Positions 48,601 through 54,017 of a stretch of DNA of 64,000 bases are shown here, piece after piece. The position numbers were made by a program, and so were the translations under genes. The stretch comes from Symbiodinium natans. Taxonomy: Eukaryota; Sar; Dinophyceae; Suessiales; Symbiodiniaceae. Location of the stretch: NCBI GenBank assembly GCA_905221605.1, contig CAJNDS010002271.1, positions 253,001 through 317,000 on the forward strand, read 5' to 3'. Within the stretch, counting starts at the first letter, position 1. Each line of letters begins with the position of its first letter. The notes under the pieces are model-generated. The model worked only from the letters and a program-made list of their open reading frames with translations, was not told the DNA's origin and did not search any database.

Positions 48601-50152
48601 AAGAAGGTGGGATTGGAGATTGCAGATGCTTGGAGGAAGAGACTGTGCTCCGATGTGCAGCGGGCATGAGCGCCGAACTACCAACCAGAGAAACTTTGGG
48701 GCATTACATGGGATTACAGTAGAAGCTGAAGGTGCGAAGATTTCAGGCCTAAGACTTGCAAAGACTCGTGCCGAGCGACACAAGTACCAATGAACATGGC
48801 AACGATGGGCTCTGCAGCACCTGCTTGGATTGGGGTGATTTGGTGCTTCTCTTTACTGTTTTGAGCGATCCACCGCCGGGTTTGCACCCCCTGGTGTGGC
48901 ACTGTGTGAGATCAAATGAAGGCTTGTGGCTTCGTCTTTGGCCATTCCCTGTGGCCTGCATGGGACTGTGAGTCAACGAGATGTACCGTGATCTTTCAAA
49001 AACGGGCATGGCAGGAAACCCCGCAACACCTTTCATGCCAGCCTGCGCACCCACACAACCCGACACCACTCGACCAAGCCAAGTTCTGGTAAAGGGCACA
49101 TGGGCATAGACAGAACAGAGTGTGACTTCCTCGAAAACATACCCAAGCCATGCACATTGCCAGTACTAGACCACCAAACCCTGGGCCCAGGCGCCCTGCA
49201 CGAGGGCCAGAAAGCCACCCAGGAAGAGGCACAGCTTCTCCCAGGGGGCTGTGTGTGAAAGGACCTGCCAGGCCATGCTCATTTTGTGAAAGTCTCCCGA
49301 CACCCAGTCAGCACATTGGGAACGCTTCCACTTAGAAGAACGCAAGCTTCTTCGTCAGAAAATGGGGTCAAGAAGAAGGTTGCGAACATCTTCTTCTTCC
49401 TTCAGGATGTCATGTTTCCGCCATCCACAGTGTAAATGCATGCGCAGCCAGCCAGCCTCAATGCCCGGGCCATCACGTTTGATGATGCCACTGTCCTGCA
49501 CAGACGGACGTTCGACTTAGGAATCACCCGTGTGCGTGCTGTCCCTGTTTGTTCTAGACTGCTCACTTGGGCATGCTGTTTCACAATGGACTGTCGTGTC
49601 AATCGACCCACCCTAAGTACAAAAAGAATACTGGATAAGCGCAAGCGCTGAGAAAAGGAGGGCTTCGGCGTGCGGTCCACGATGCTCTCCAACTCGCTGC
49701 CCGAGGAGTAGTCGTCCATGGCCGGCTGCGTTGTGGCCGCAGCGCACAGTGCCCTAAATGCTTGGAGTGACACGTTGCGCTGGCTGAAGACCTAGGAACT
49801 GGTTCCCGGTTTTAAAAATCACGGCCATTGCAGGGTCATGTGCCAAACTACTTCTGCTCTTTTTGTGCCAAAGGGCTCAGAAGGCCAGACGGAGCGAGAC
49901 CGCTGCCACACAACAAAGCTCACAATCAAGCAGACAATGGCCGAGGGAACATCCTCGGCAGACGTGTCATTAAGTTTTAAATTCGGATCCCACGGAGAGA
50001 AAAGTGCCCCCCAAGGTTCCCTTTTCGGATGCGGGGTCTAGCTCGATTACAGGGTCTTAAAGCCCAAGGAAGAAACCTCCCATAGGCCCACATCCCGCAG
50101 AGGAGGCGCCTGCAGCTGCCTTCGCTTCGTCGGTGCTGCGCACGGGCGCCAT
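23790..50152 (-). CDS. ABCB/P-glycoprotein-type full ABC transporter (multi-exon gene)
   Basis: About 28 minus-strand exons spell a complete TMD1-NBD1-TMD2-NBD2 transporter of the multidrug-resistance (ABCB) type. Such proteins use ATP to move lipophilic compounds or peptides across the plasma or vacuolar membrane. Both nucleotide-binding domains keep every key element. NBD1: GESGCGKST, GYVGQEP, NFSGGQKQR, ILLLDEA, IAHRLT. NBD2: GFSGSGKST, LVGQEPILF, LSGGQKQR, ILLLDEA, VAHRLS. Two catalytically complete sites are thus predicted. Reading phases join exactly across most introns, which use GC, GA or GT donors. Introns range from about 90 bp to 11.3 kb. The exon for TM2 and part of the TMD1-NBD1 linker were not located; the start codon is tentative. 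The intron inside the first Walker A carries a satellite array and a retroelement, yet the coding exons show no damage, so the gene is probably functional. Confidence 0.93.
24830..24937 (-). CDS. ABC transporter exon: TM11
   Basis: Encodes QAFAFGFSTGLVQTVYLVGF and onward to GKFDAEQ. 36 codons, phase 0, GT donor, 146-bp intron to the last exon. Confidence 0.88.
25073..25111 (-). CDS. ABC transporter exon: TMD2 cytosolic helix
   Basis: Encodes VMADFNKGASFKK after GCGCAG; 13 codons, phase 0, GC donor. Confidence 0.75.
25240..25300 (-). CDS. ABC transporter exon, tentative: after TM10
   Basis: The frame AEEHTLEIVSNLLQ would fit the cytosolic helix between TM10 and TM11, but lacks the usual IRTV motif. 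A GC donor candidate follows CAG. Confidence 0.3.
25388..25546 (+). repeat. (CATACA)n-like microsatellite in an ABC intron
   Basis: Purine/pyrimidine-alternating CATACA/TACATA repeats with a GTGTGCGCG stretch at the end; Z-DNA-prone. Tyr/Thr-His ORFs here are artefacts. Confidence 0.93.
25660..25680 (+). repeat. (TA)n microsatellite
   Basis: Short TA run within the ABC gene intron; a second one with CATA units lies at 25908-25965. Confidence 0.9.
25728..25855 (+). repeat. GGGTATGTTTCG minisatellite
   Basis: About eight imperfect copies of a 10-13 bp word around GTATGTTTCG, with G-runs of variable length (GG to GGGGG) between them. Confidence 0.85.
26795..27030 (+). repeat. C-rich then A-rich low-complexity tract in an ABC intron
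   Basis: CCCCCC-rich sequence to about 26845, then about 180 bp dominated by AAAGCAAA-like words. No coding signal. Confidence 0.8.
27242..27320 (-). CDS. ABC transporter exon: TM10
   Basis: Encodes FLAAILLGVLPICGFLAMTV and SVMAQK. AG|G acceptor and GC donor. Confidence 0.82.
27581..27654 (-). CDS. ABC transporter exon: TM9
   Basis: Encodes SNTTMAILTAVVSVLFSFLG then SWRL (the WxL before TM10). AG|G acceptor and GC donor; the phase with the next exon is not fully resolved. Confidence 0.75.
28644..28730 (-). CDS. ABC transporter exon: TMD2 coupling segment
   Basis: Encodes ESISLQLRKLAFGGVIRMHM and GFFDSPERR, the counterpart of ExLTxRLRxxxFxxxLRQDxxFFDxP. 29 codons, phase 0, GT donor. Confidence 0.9.
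28926..28976 (-). CDS. ABC transporter exon: TM8
   Basis: Encodes VMGGCVVIMNSIFTFLQ. The acceptor is AAGAG and the donor is GA (GAGCCA); phase 0. Confidence 0.7.
29245..29335 (-). CDS. ABC transporter exon: TM7
   Basis: Encodes AAMAALAQAFLIIVIEAVAA and PFQALLFTT, matching the TMD2 first helix (...GxxxPxFALLFS). The ends are approximate. Confidence 0.65.
30590..30778 (-). CDS. ABC transporter exon, probable: NBD1-TMD2 linker
   Basis: An open frame after CTGAG: Ala-rich, then a very basic stretch (RQRHRRRQADKAKRLM), then SLEAGGSTVSLAAVQ. Such low-homology charged linkers are normal between the two halves of ABCB proteins. Confidence 0.5.
30927..30954 (-). CDS. ABC transporter exon: post-NBD1
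   Basis: Encodes YYAMASLQQL, matching GxYYxLVxxQ after NBD1. The 3' end is uncertain. Confidence 0.65.
31011..31032 (+). repeat. Poly-G run of 22
   Basis: Uninterrupted G22 in an ABC transporter intron; strong quadruplex potential and error-prone in sequencing. Confidence 0.95.
31385..31435 (-). CDS. ABC transporter exon: end of NBD1
   Basis: Encodes AGHVAEKGTHKELMALQ, the standard xxGxVxExGTHxELM tail. The donor is GTGAGA. Confidence 0.88.
31526..31633 (-). CDS. ABC transporter exon: NBD1 H-loop
   Basis: Encodes ATLDSLDETYGQSITTVSIA and HRLTSIVSSDAIYVLQ with the switch His. 36 codons, phase 0 at both ends, GC donor. Confidence 0.9.
31954..31995 (-). CDS. ABC transporter exon: NBD1 D-loop
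   Basis: Encodes ATSALDNESERMVQ directly after DE of Walker B. The acceptor is CGAAG and the donor is GT. Confidence 0.9.
32308..32332 (-). CDS. ABC transporter exon: NBD1 Walker B
   Basis: Only 25 nt: the completing base of Arg, then PQILLLDE, including the catalytic Glu. AG|G acceptor and GC donor. Confidence 0.88.
32779..32836 (-). CDS. ABC transporter exon: NBD1 ABC signature
   Basis: Encodes NFSGGQKQRVAIARALAR, the ABC signature. The donor is GC, leaving AG, which is completed to Arg by the next exon. Confidence 0.92.
32901..32959 (-). CDS. ABC transporter exon: NBD1 before the signature
   Basis: Encodes QILDTLTQLPKGLDTLVTG. AG|G acceptor and GT donor; the single leftover base joins GG of the next exon to restore Gly. 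Confidence 0.85.
33101..33134 (-). CDS. ABC transporter exon: NBD1 helical subdomain
   Basis: Encodes EAIEAARSAKL, matching the E-x-V-x-EAAKxAN helix of ABCB proteins. The 3' end is approximate. Confidence 0.6.
33697..33738 (-). CDS. ABC transporter exon: NBD1 Q-loop, second part
   Basis: Encodes EPVLFAASAMKNLK, following directly from GYVGQ. The donor is GC (GCTCTG). Confidence 0.82.
33836..33873 (-). CDS. ABC transporter exon: NBD1 Q-loop, first part
   Basis: Encodes AWRKLIGYVGQ, with the Q-loop glutamine, and ends at a GC donor (GCAGGG). The 5' boundary is approximate because the phase with the previous exon is not resolved. Confidence 0.7.
33982..34078 (-). CDS. ABC transporter exon: NBD1 Walker A, second part
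   Basis: AG|G acceptor; the first base completes Gly, then KSTTIQLLERFYDPNKGEIL and INGVPQLGLKNL. The donor is probably GC (GCTCAA). Confidence 0.9.
34190..34930 (+). repeat. Degenerate GAGCATTTTGG repeat tract
   Basis: About 740 bp built from imperfect 10-14 bp words around GAGCATTTTGG/GAACATTTTGG. It begins just inside the 11.3-kb Walker A intron. Met/Leu/Phe/Lys-rich ORFs on both strands are artefacts. Confidence 0.9.
35094..36342 (+). repeat. 35-bp satellite array, left part
   Basis: Tandem 35-bp units that contain GGACGAGACCGTGACAGCCC. Two main variants, TAGAAGCGG and CAGAAACGG, often alternate (70-bp higher-order unit). A shorter insert with GCCCCCTAGAAGCCC recurs. The array is cut at 36342 by the retroelement and resumes at 44077. 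Confidence 0.97.
36343..36526 (-). repeat. Split direct repeat B2 (element 3' end)
   Basis: 184-bp outer copy. A 179-bp spacer unique to this region (36527-36705) separates it from A2. Confidence 0.95.
36706..36806 (-). repeat. Split direct repeat A2
   Basis: Internal copy of A1. It shares the CA at 36805-36806 with B1, which marks the recombinase crossover dinucleotide. Confidence 0.95.
36805..36987 (-). repeat. Split direct repeat B1
   Basis: 183 bp, matching 36343-36526 except for one T in a T-run (four T here, five in B2). Confidence 0.95.
37184..37909 (-). CDS. RNase H domain of the retroelement
   Basis: 241 codons in a different frame from pol. The domain shows VALFTDASF (first Asp), AQAEALAP (Glu), TVFIDNMAVL (Asp) and VPSKSNIADGGSR (last Asp), the DEDD set of DIRS-type RNase H, which removes RNA from the cDNA hybrid. 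At least one indel near 37940, in the T-run, separates it from the RT; residues such as LRGKLLHLAE upstream show the true link region. Confidence 0.8.
   Translation of the reverse strand: MLHLAETYQGRSGRVPVPYLDERTTSDDTALGHGLRLELCLFLELLHSCPYREIPLMPGAYRKVALFTDASFKLDLQGRPAARVCFIVACLKEHLRRGAVIDIPLYVLEQFQSSETLIAQAEALAPMLALYFERELLQHCLLTVFIDNMAVLCSYVLGTSRSLDLGSIVHATVLRLMRQGVRAWWEHVPSKSNIADGGSREGVSCPEAAKAGIQLCQLRFPLSWPKNHLQLSMAEWNEFWS
37953..40319 (-). CDS. Pol: C5 DNA methyltransferase fused to reverse transcriptase
   Basis: Open for 788 codons from the gag TAG. The first about 280 residues carry DNMT3-type cytosine methyltransferase motifs in order: I (VVLEICGGLAPF), IV (GADPCQ with the catalytic Cys), VI (AENIAS), IX (LEMERIVGFPDHYT) and X (RAQLLQDVLPLQLAE). 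The reverse transcriptase follows: WRLIDNAK, STHDLEKAYRQVPV (motif A), CDGLAFGLGAAV (motif B) and AFFDDFKV (motif C), of the DIRS/YR-retroelement type. A self-encoded methyltransferase could mark new copies with 5mC. The ATG at 40223 would cut off motif I, so translation through or past the TAG is needed. The frame ends at TGA just before RNase H, in a T6 run. Confidence 0.88.
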   Translation of the reverse strand, partial: GRRAQCDDPDDVGVVVLEICGGLAPFLATVHEMGCSVCAAYVLDLPQHAYDVLQIQHGCVEHMGSSALLCLDSLRAVASRHVGASFLFACSVLPTGADPCQDERNLRVFLRVFGWLKEVLQGRLFALVPSCAENIASAQACRALFQADVVRFPEDACCVGRLAGLQWWCHSPTCDLLPLSRVLPPDLPSILLPGWRTTVEARCLALLCEYPSQSCCSASGAHRCLVPLEMERIVGFPDHYTAPLLRTLEDEPLHLLAQRRAQLLQDVLPLQLAEALLRAVGVVSSQPCSPHEADTGELDHNFRALTEYADTYKELRRQCPYIQDLCDRGMPTDEPMGPGPIEQNSSSSASVALLVQHRSQTSAAGHSSLLPLGLDPVSHFQCGEVVESPLSLEPPVPDDLDFALRKCLALGKKARAWRRAQFSRLRSICESAEGMADSLNCARSSTSRKVSEHVHLDRLELSRYSICWPDIFLLELAQKGALIVGELPRSNIYRAASVEPTVPLQDFENGHDDYVQKLVSRRPPPPEQVRVVWEKSEVERKSGTLRGYWTAAEMDARHGKGRWRPMPRFAVWQQAHSKWRLIDNAKESDTNSTLQAWERIHTTSSSASFAAVRRLRNLHGAALDGGWEVRVSTHDLEKAYRQVPVNPQHLRYSIVAIFHPERQQWVFAECDGLAFGLGAAVLGFNRIPTFVVALARRWLAIPVFAFFDDFKVIDVACSGGSATRSFLELLSWLGYKRDPAKDQMPTADAIFLGARELYTELGSHERIRHLPKPGREEQIKNMILQIFS
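40320..41543 (-). CDS. Gag-like protein with a Cys/His finger
   Basis: 407 codons. The N-terminal half is helical. The C terminus has a basic Cys/His cluster, CKRNNDRRGCEQKCPRGEVH, then CCD and VCEKKDH, of the type seen in gag proteins of dinoflagellate retroelements, likely binding element RNA. It ends in TAG, after which the pol frame continues with no shift. Confidence 0.75.
   Translation of the reverse strand: MWLSRTDSQIGPMPVNAELQAFLLQRKVDQAIVDYLGRADVGCLSIRAFANWVDSRSDIEPKILAKIPSHKDNQSQLALLKQAWREADALVTRQIARQSQGLAPEDLDEPLDPDVQKSYVSIFTAYHKWGEIDSRRIGSDSMFGRFRREFEARQPSMFPVLRVRSLATAQKAPPVKKQKLADGVSLVSSSGNEDMEPSPAQGIHGYLMLLDVLVFTWAVAGCFDVPYDGGAVKYASWPLLSQYAFQLGQRAWRLCSQYTAESVLEYIQAVEEDFRAKAIECARGGSQKPWGHALDYVIREHSSIWKDHDHVLQRSARHAAPAKTSSNADAAASDPTPSRPKWQTANSTAGGFKICKRNNDRRGCEQKCPRGEVHCCDIVLLSGKVCEKKDHTRQSHDPSKHGMPAVR
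42036..43964 (-). CDS. Tyrosine recombinase (YR) of the retroelement
   Basis: 642 codons. An N-terminal SAM-like region with Trp-rich helices lies at about residues 180-245. The catalytic domain keeps R314 (CVRFKHL), K about 335 (CAKGKARVRG), R about 439-440 (ASRR), W about 462 (GAWMDSK, the His/Trp position) and the nucleophile Y about 483 (PLRYSDNK). The usual first His of the HxxR box reads Tyr-Ala-Ser-Arg. It should integrate the circular cDNA. The last about 150 residues are an Arg/Ser/Pro-rich tail. It is the 5'-most gene of the element, whereas PAT/Ngaro/DIRS elements place YR last. Confidence 0.85.
   Translation of the reverse strand: MLIKSMDALLAHCSNVADVSHFFISLTIRTPIEFANRYDSEEEVLSASRQVLGNANLSTISQLVSLWELANHWADDAAEQTARCYSEPLCRQDQRVSVPSSQIGQFGKTLSVLPRQKFRRRRFVAEPITAPSDASKYAQPRADQLWLLFLQINDAGSLWNQYCTLSGPLQEAFGQSKIESWLACPTSTLSRAVNTASRWAAWCEQNGVSPWMPSALEVGLWLRSLRAKGPTAARGAFAALKWLQRHVGAPFHTASEEVASYGVDAPEHEEIPASPMSVALWVLLEQVLGSANAGDPFKLLSACWIFLLVGCVRFKHLQQSRLIECYADGLEFLCAKGKARVRGAQRPFRWRMPRFGITGIDLFKVWSKLLRTAFEDLKGVGFVLPDFRPKRVPLERVTGLAEGPMPRWKFTRLSTAMFKQLGVTYVHRGKPSALTYASRRVLPTLADIAGFRPREMLAIGAWMDSKRPSLQEMSWRLAMPLRYSDNKLALSQRLKSELIGAARLAWSRWCCQKESRDPSWEDLIPLWPRRAEVSSAVPAALPGKQTEGSSSPLLSEPSISDAEDDRDEPTWLLPASSKRSKLHLQSAVTPGTTQCGKKLRRPEEGAGLEKALATGREWSPTCFRKLPESSQERWLGFSKLHT
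43976..44076 (-). repeat. Split direct repeat A1 (element 5' end)
   Basis: 101 bp identical to 36706-36806; it forms the outer 5' boundary of the retroelement against the satellite. Confidence 0.95.
44077..45150 (+). repeat. 35-bp satellite array, right part
   Basis: Same units and variants as 35094-36342. Its first bases complete the unit broken at 36342. Ser/Arg/Gly/Trp ORFs on the minus strand are artefacts of the repeat. Confidence 0.97.
45209..45258 (+). repeat. Pair of palindromes with shared arms
   Basis: AAGGGCATATGCCCTT at 45243-45258 is a perfect 16-bp palindrome. At 45209-45235 the same arms (AAGGGCAT...ATGCCCTT) enclose TTGCCGGCGT. Confidence 0.75.
45386..45432 (-). CDS. ABC transporter exon: NBD1 Walker A, first part
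   Basis: Encodes VAKGQKVAFVGESGCG and stops inside the Walker A codon GG|G. The intron starts with GA (GAGCCA), a non-canonical donor. The matching lysine, KST, lies 11.3 kb away at 34078. Confidence 0.9.
45524..45645 (-). CDS. ABC transporter exon: start of NBD1
   Basis: Encodes QSLEFRSVSFSYPTNPEKLI then LDRLSFQ, with the A-loop Tyr (SYP). It ends CAG with a GC donor; the intron is 91 bp. Confidence 0.9.
45738..45770 (-). CDS. ABC transporter exon, tentative: TMD1-NBD1 linker
   Basis: AHDIEPEG resembles the xAIDxEPEG linker that precedes NBD1 in ABCB proteins. The boundaries are uncertain. Confidence 0.35.
45942..46214 (-). CDS. ABC transporter exon: TM5-TM6
   Basis: Encodes ERFARQLTQARDGGVRSGVK, then two helices (LLNFIMALLYAVTLYVGG; VVTVLISLITGMGG). 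It has 91 codons, in phase at both ends, and the donor is GC. Confidence 0.88.
46645..46707 (-). CDS. ABC transporter exon: intracellular helix after TM4
   Basis: Encodes ESLLGIRTVAAFGGELREQ, the strongly conserved IRTVAAFGGE element. A GA donor (GAGCTC) follows CAG; the 5' end could be 7 bp shorter. Confidence 0.85.
46956..47178 (-). CDS. ABC transporter exon: TM3-TM4
   Basis: Encodes DVESVHFFMSAGLGYLIASL and onward through GPKLTLSVCAFLPVL. The acceptor is GCAGAG|C, the donor is GTAAGC, and the exon ends in phase 0. Confidence 0.88.
47400..47468 (-). CDS. ABC transporter exon: TMD1 coupling segment
   Basis: Encodes LSLDITWFDESEAAGLSSKL, the ABCB LRQDIGWFD-x-NE-x-GEL element that contacts NBD2. 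The donor is GTGTAAGT; two leftover bases pair with the next exon to give Thr. Confidence 0.85.
48330..48356 (+). repeat. Poly-C run in an ABC intron
   Basis: About 22 C residues followed by CACACCCC. Confidence 0.9.
48446..48480 (-). other. Possible degenerate tandem spliced-leader relict
   Basis: Minus strand has GCAGCCAAACCGGCTCAAG followed at once by CCAAACCAGCTCAAG. Spacing is 15 nt, as in known tandem DinoSL relicts (CCATTTTGGCTCAAG), but TTTT is replaced by AACC in both copies. Only suggestive. Confidence 0.3.
48474..48506 (+). repeat. Dispersed repeat segment, copy 2
   Basis: Matches 20148-20180 at 29 of 33 positions and also lies downstream of a poly-C run. Confidence 0.55.
49180..49248 (-). 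CDS. ABC transporter exon: TM1
   Basis: Encodes PWEKLCLFLGGFLALVQGAW after a CACAG acceptor, matching the PWDKL...G helix that starts TMD1 in ABCB proteins. The donor is GT. Confidence 0.7.
49652..49750 (-). CDS. ABC transporter exon: N-terminal cytosolic segment
   Basis: Encodes MDDYSSGSELESIVDRTP and KPSFSQ, acidic then leading to the first membrane helix. The boundaries are approximate and the start codon could lie here instead of at 50152. Confidence 0.4.
50093..50152 (-). CDS. ABC transporter, tentative first exon
   Basis: An ATG opens MAPVRSTDEAKAAAGASSA, a plausible cytosolic N terminus, followed by a possible GA donor. No homology supports it; position and composition only. Confidence 0.3.
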
Positions 50153-50199
50153 GGATTTGGCCTCCGGTGTGCTCCAACCATGCGAGCATGTAGATGCCA

Positions 50200-52750
50200 A
50201 CGGCGCCAAGCAGCAGCTGACTTCTCTTCCAAAACACGTGAAGCAACATCAATGCCTTCACAAGGAAGGGCATCCCCAGAATGCATAAAGTCTGAGGGCC
50301 AATGCGGCTTGCTCACCCGCCCGCTTGCTGGTCGCCTTACTTCGGATGTACAGACTGCATCTCACAGCACCAAAGCGATTTGGCAGAGATACGCACTTCG
50401 AAATGCAAGACTCAGCTGCTGCGAAATGAATGAGACTTCTGCAAGACTTCGATTGTTGCCCACAAATCAGGCTCCGATCCCCTTTAGCGGAAAGAACCTT
50501 CGTCACAGACAGAAACCAGAACAGGCTACGAGCACACGAGCTTGCCACTGAGAGTATGGCAATCTCATCTTCAAGAAAGACCCATACCCAAAACTCGTGC
50601 TGCTGAACCCCCATTCCTGTTGAACTGTCAAGGCCTTCTGAACCGGGCGGCAGCGTCTCGGATGACAATGGTCAAAGCCTTTCCGTAGCGTGGGACCGAG
50701 TCACCTGGCAAAATGTCAGGCACTTTGTGGGTAAGGGAGGGCTAACAAAGACTAACCTTAAATATGGGTTCGCTTTCCAGGGCAGAGCATACACTCTGGC
50801 CGGCTTTGGCAACGTGTTACCAGAGGGGGCATCTGCAACAAGTTTCAAGGTCGGCTGATCCTACACTAGCCACATCCAAGGCTTTGGATCCTGACGTCGT
50901 TTTTGGTCATCCCGCATGCACTTTGGCTCAGATAGCGACCGAGTCTTGCCGCACTGTCCGAAACCGCCGCACCAGCACAGACACAACAAGTCCAAATAGA
51001 ATCGGTGGCGTCAGGTATAAGGTAGAGGCATATGCAGTTGCAAGTCGTTTGTGCCGGTTGGCTATGTGTTGGTCGCTCAGATCCGCCAAGAGAGGTGCAC
51101 GCAGCTACCTCAGTGCATGCATCGGACGCAAAAAGCAACTGTCACAGATTCTGTGGGAGCAACTACTGAAACGATGATACATAAGCAAACCAACACAAGC
51201 GGCTAATTATGACAGAATACCATACTTCGGTTCCACTGAAGGGCTTCCCCTATACAAAGCACATCCAAGATTCGTGAACACCATGTCTACAATGCAACTA
51301 CCTTACGATTGCAGATGCATGTGCAAAGCACGTCAGACAAAAATGTTTTGTCTTGTCCCGCGGCTTCAATCCACAGACGACGATGCAAAAGGGCATCGCT
51401 AGGATCCACTATTGGGGAATGAAGCAAGCCTTCCTGGCGGAGCAAAGAAGGTACGCAAGTGCACCCCAGGATTAAGGAGTCCTGCGAACTCTAGAGATGG
51501 ATTCGATTCAAGATTTATGATAACTACCTGGGGCGTCTTGCAGCTCCCCTGCATTTGCTACAGTGCCACAGCCTGCTCAGCGAGCCTTTCTGCCATTGGC
51601 TATGCCTGGATTCTTGATTCCGAACTTCTCAGCGCGCACGCACACCCTGAGTGCTTGCCTCCACATCCTCTTGATTAATCTTGGATCCGAATCTTTTGAA
51701 GGCTCCATTCTTGGCCAGAAGCTTCGAACACTTGATGTCCGAGACTGAAGTCTAGGAGAAGCAAGACAGCAGGGTGGTGGTTCCTGCGCATCTACACAGA
51801 GCGTATGGCCGAACTCTCTACCCCTCCCAGGGCACCGGCAGCCTGCCAAGATCTTGTAAATCTTGTAAGTTGTTGAGACTCAAGGCTTGTGAAGTCGCCT
51901 AGTGGAGCTGCTCTTGACGTGAGCTGCTGGCGAGCAAAGCACATTGAGACGCATGTGCTGGGCGGCAGCGGGCTCGAAGCAAGGCTGTCCCAAGCACAGG
52001 CATCTGTATAAGCTGTTGCTTCATGGAGCAGGGAAACGAGAAGAAACGACGTCGACCTTCCGCACCCGAAGCTACTGCGGAATGCGGCTGTCCAGCATCA
52101 TGCTGCGGCAATGTCGACAAACACCACTGCTTTTGGCAGAAACAGGTATGGTACTTGGGGCTCCCTATCTTGCCGCCAGAGCATGACACATCGTGACGCT
52201 TTCACTGGCCAGCTATATACAGCTCGGACAACGATCCACGTCATTGGCATGGATGAAAATCGTGAATTCTGAGAAGGTACCTGACAGGGTGTCTTCTCGG
52301 TCACGTGCTCTTACAACGCAGTTGCAAGTGCACGTCTTGCAAAAAGACTGGAAAGGTTGCTTTCAGCAGCCTGATGCGCCTCAATCCGAGCATCATGCTG
52401 GGCCACCGCGCTGTCCAAGTCCAGAAGTCAGCGCAAGCCTCGTATGAACAAGGCCATCGGTTGCACGTCGATGGCAACAGACCTCTCCTACGACGACCAT
52501 CACCCAACCACCAGCACTACCACCGTTTCCACCACGACCGCGAAAATTGAAACGACCGGGTCCTGCTTGACTGCAGCTTCGACTCTACTTACCGCGGCTG
52601 ACGAGACGTTGTGCGACTCATCATTCGCCCACTCTATCCCCGTCGTATATGCTTATCTTGCTCTTGGCACGTCGGCCTCCAGGCAGAGCCACGGCCTCAG
52701 AGCCAGAGTGAGGCCCCCTCGCCTGAGTGGCTATGTCTGTCAAGCAGCTG
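50200..52750. other. No supported gene
   Basis: Likely the intergenic region upstream of the ABC transporter. Frames on both strands are short and motif-free. Confidence 0.45.
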
Positions 52751-52849
52751 TTTCAAGAAGCATCAAAATCTGCAAGGCTGGGAGATTCAATCTCGGCTGT
52801 AAAGGCTGCAGACCAACAGTCCTCCCCCCAACACGACCAGCCGAGGCGC

Positions 52850-54017
52850 CCCGCTCTGCCTTCTCTACTGCCTTCTGCACACGCTTGAGCTTCCTGGCCC
52901 GCTCCTGACACATTGGCAAGACTGTCAAACCATCGGCCAACTCGAACGTGCCAGAACATCGGTCGCTTTACACTCTTGGGGAATTTGTTAGTAACCCTGG
53001 ACCTCGGACAGGTCACAACCGTGTCATCAGGCCACATGTCTTTTCCATGTGTCAAACATCCCCCCAGTTCGAATGGGGTCTCCCCCACCACTGTACTTTT
53101 GCGCCTGCAGTTCGCGGCGGCGGGCTTTGGCTTCATCCGGGCTGCAGATGTGGCAGTGGGAGCAGGCGTCGCCCTTCCAGCCTCTGAGCAGCTGCGGAGA
53201 AAGCACAACAGTTTTCAAGAATATGTGCCCCGGCAGGTCAGGCTCAGGAACCTACCCCAAACACGAATCCACAATCCCGAGACCAACCCGGCGTTTAGGG
53301 TTTGGGGATTTTGGTTTAGGGTAAAGTCCCCTTGAGCCATAAACCCTGCAGTATCTGTATACTCAGAAGCTGCAAGAGTGCTTATCAGACGGGTTCCGTG
53401 TAAACGAGTCCCATGGACCTGTGTTCCCATGGCTCCCAACTGCAGGCCGGGGCGCATCGGTCCTTCTTGAAGGCAAATGCCACGCCTTGAGCCGGTGAGG
53501 AATTGGGCTCAGCTCGGGATTGGGCGGCCAGTTCTGGGTGCACTCATCGCCTTCTCTCTGAATTGCACTGTATCCCCAAAACCAACACCGAAAACCCGGA
53601 AGATCCCACAAGCTTACCATGTGCAGGCCGTTGGGAGGCAACAAGCACCCCTTGCTGTAAAGGCTTAGGGGTTCTTCATCGGGTCACTCACTTGGCAGAA
53701 GTCTGAAAGTCTGAACTGGACTCCAAGCCGCAGGGATGGCACTGCTTCGTCAGATGGAGCTGCATCTTCTCGTCCAACAGGTTGCCTTTGTCGGGTTCAG
53801 CTCTAGAAGGGAAATTTGCAAGCCCGGCATTTTTGGGAAATGGACCATTCCAAGAAATGGCGGAAGGTGTACAGGCAGTTACCAGCACAACACAACGGGG
53901 ACTGCCGAAGCCAGAACCATCACAGAAAGCCCCCCCGAAAAAACGCAGAACGGAGCAGAGAGCTGCCGAGGTGCCCGCAAAGCCTGGCTCGCCCAGGCCC
54001 GGTGGCGGTGTCAAGTC
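52850..54017 (-). CDS. CCCH-like zinc-finger protein gene (partial)
   Basis: Four minus-strand pieces resemble, in the right order, a small protein type abundant in dinoflagellates. A proline-rich PPPGL stretch (53979-54017: DLTPPPGLGEPGFA) is followed by a VGSHGNTG lead-in (about 53415-53457), the second half of a Cys/His finger (about 53105-53195: GDACSHCHICSPDEAKARRR) and a basic helix (about 52850-52912: ERARKLKRVQKAVEKAERGA). In complete members the missing middle exon gives a CRPCAWF-type first Cys pair; I could not find it. Such fingers are thought to bind RNA. The assignment rests on motif order remembered from the family. Confidence 0.45.
53105..53195 (-). CDS. CCCH-like gene exon: finger second half
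   Basis: GWKGDACSHCHICSPDEAKA followed by RRRELQAQK. The C-x2-C-H-x-C spacing followed by an acidic and then Lys/Arg-rich helix is the typical ending of this domain. The acceptor is near CTCCGCAG; the ends are approximate. Confidence 0.5.
53292..53325 (+). repeat. Short telomere-like motif
   Basis: TTTAGGG occurs twice, separated by TTTGGGGATTTTGG, within the CCCH gene. TTTAGGG is the plant/dinoflagellate-type telomere unit. Confidence 0.5.
53979..54017 (-). CDS. CCCH-like gene exon: PPPGL segment
   Basis: After TTCCAG, encodes DLTPPPGLGEPGFA; followed by a GC-type donor candidate. Confidence 0.4.

Noticed and set aside
23790-49750. Several separate ABC transporter pseudogene fragments
   Set aside because: Fragments are co-linear with one protein, phases join across introns, and no motif is damaged; one gene explains them.
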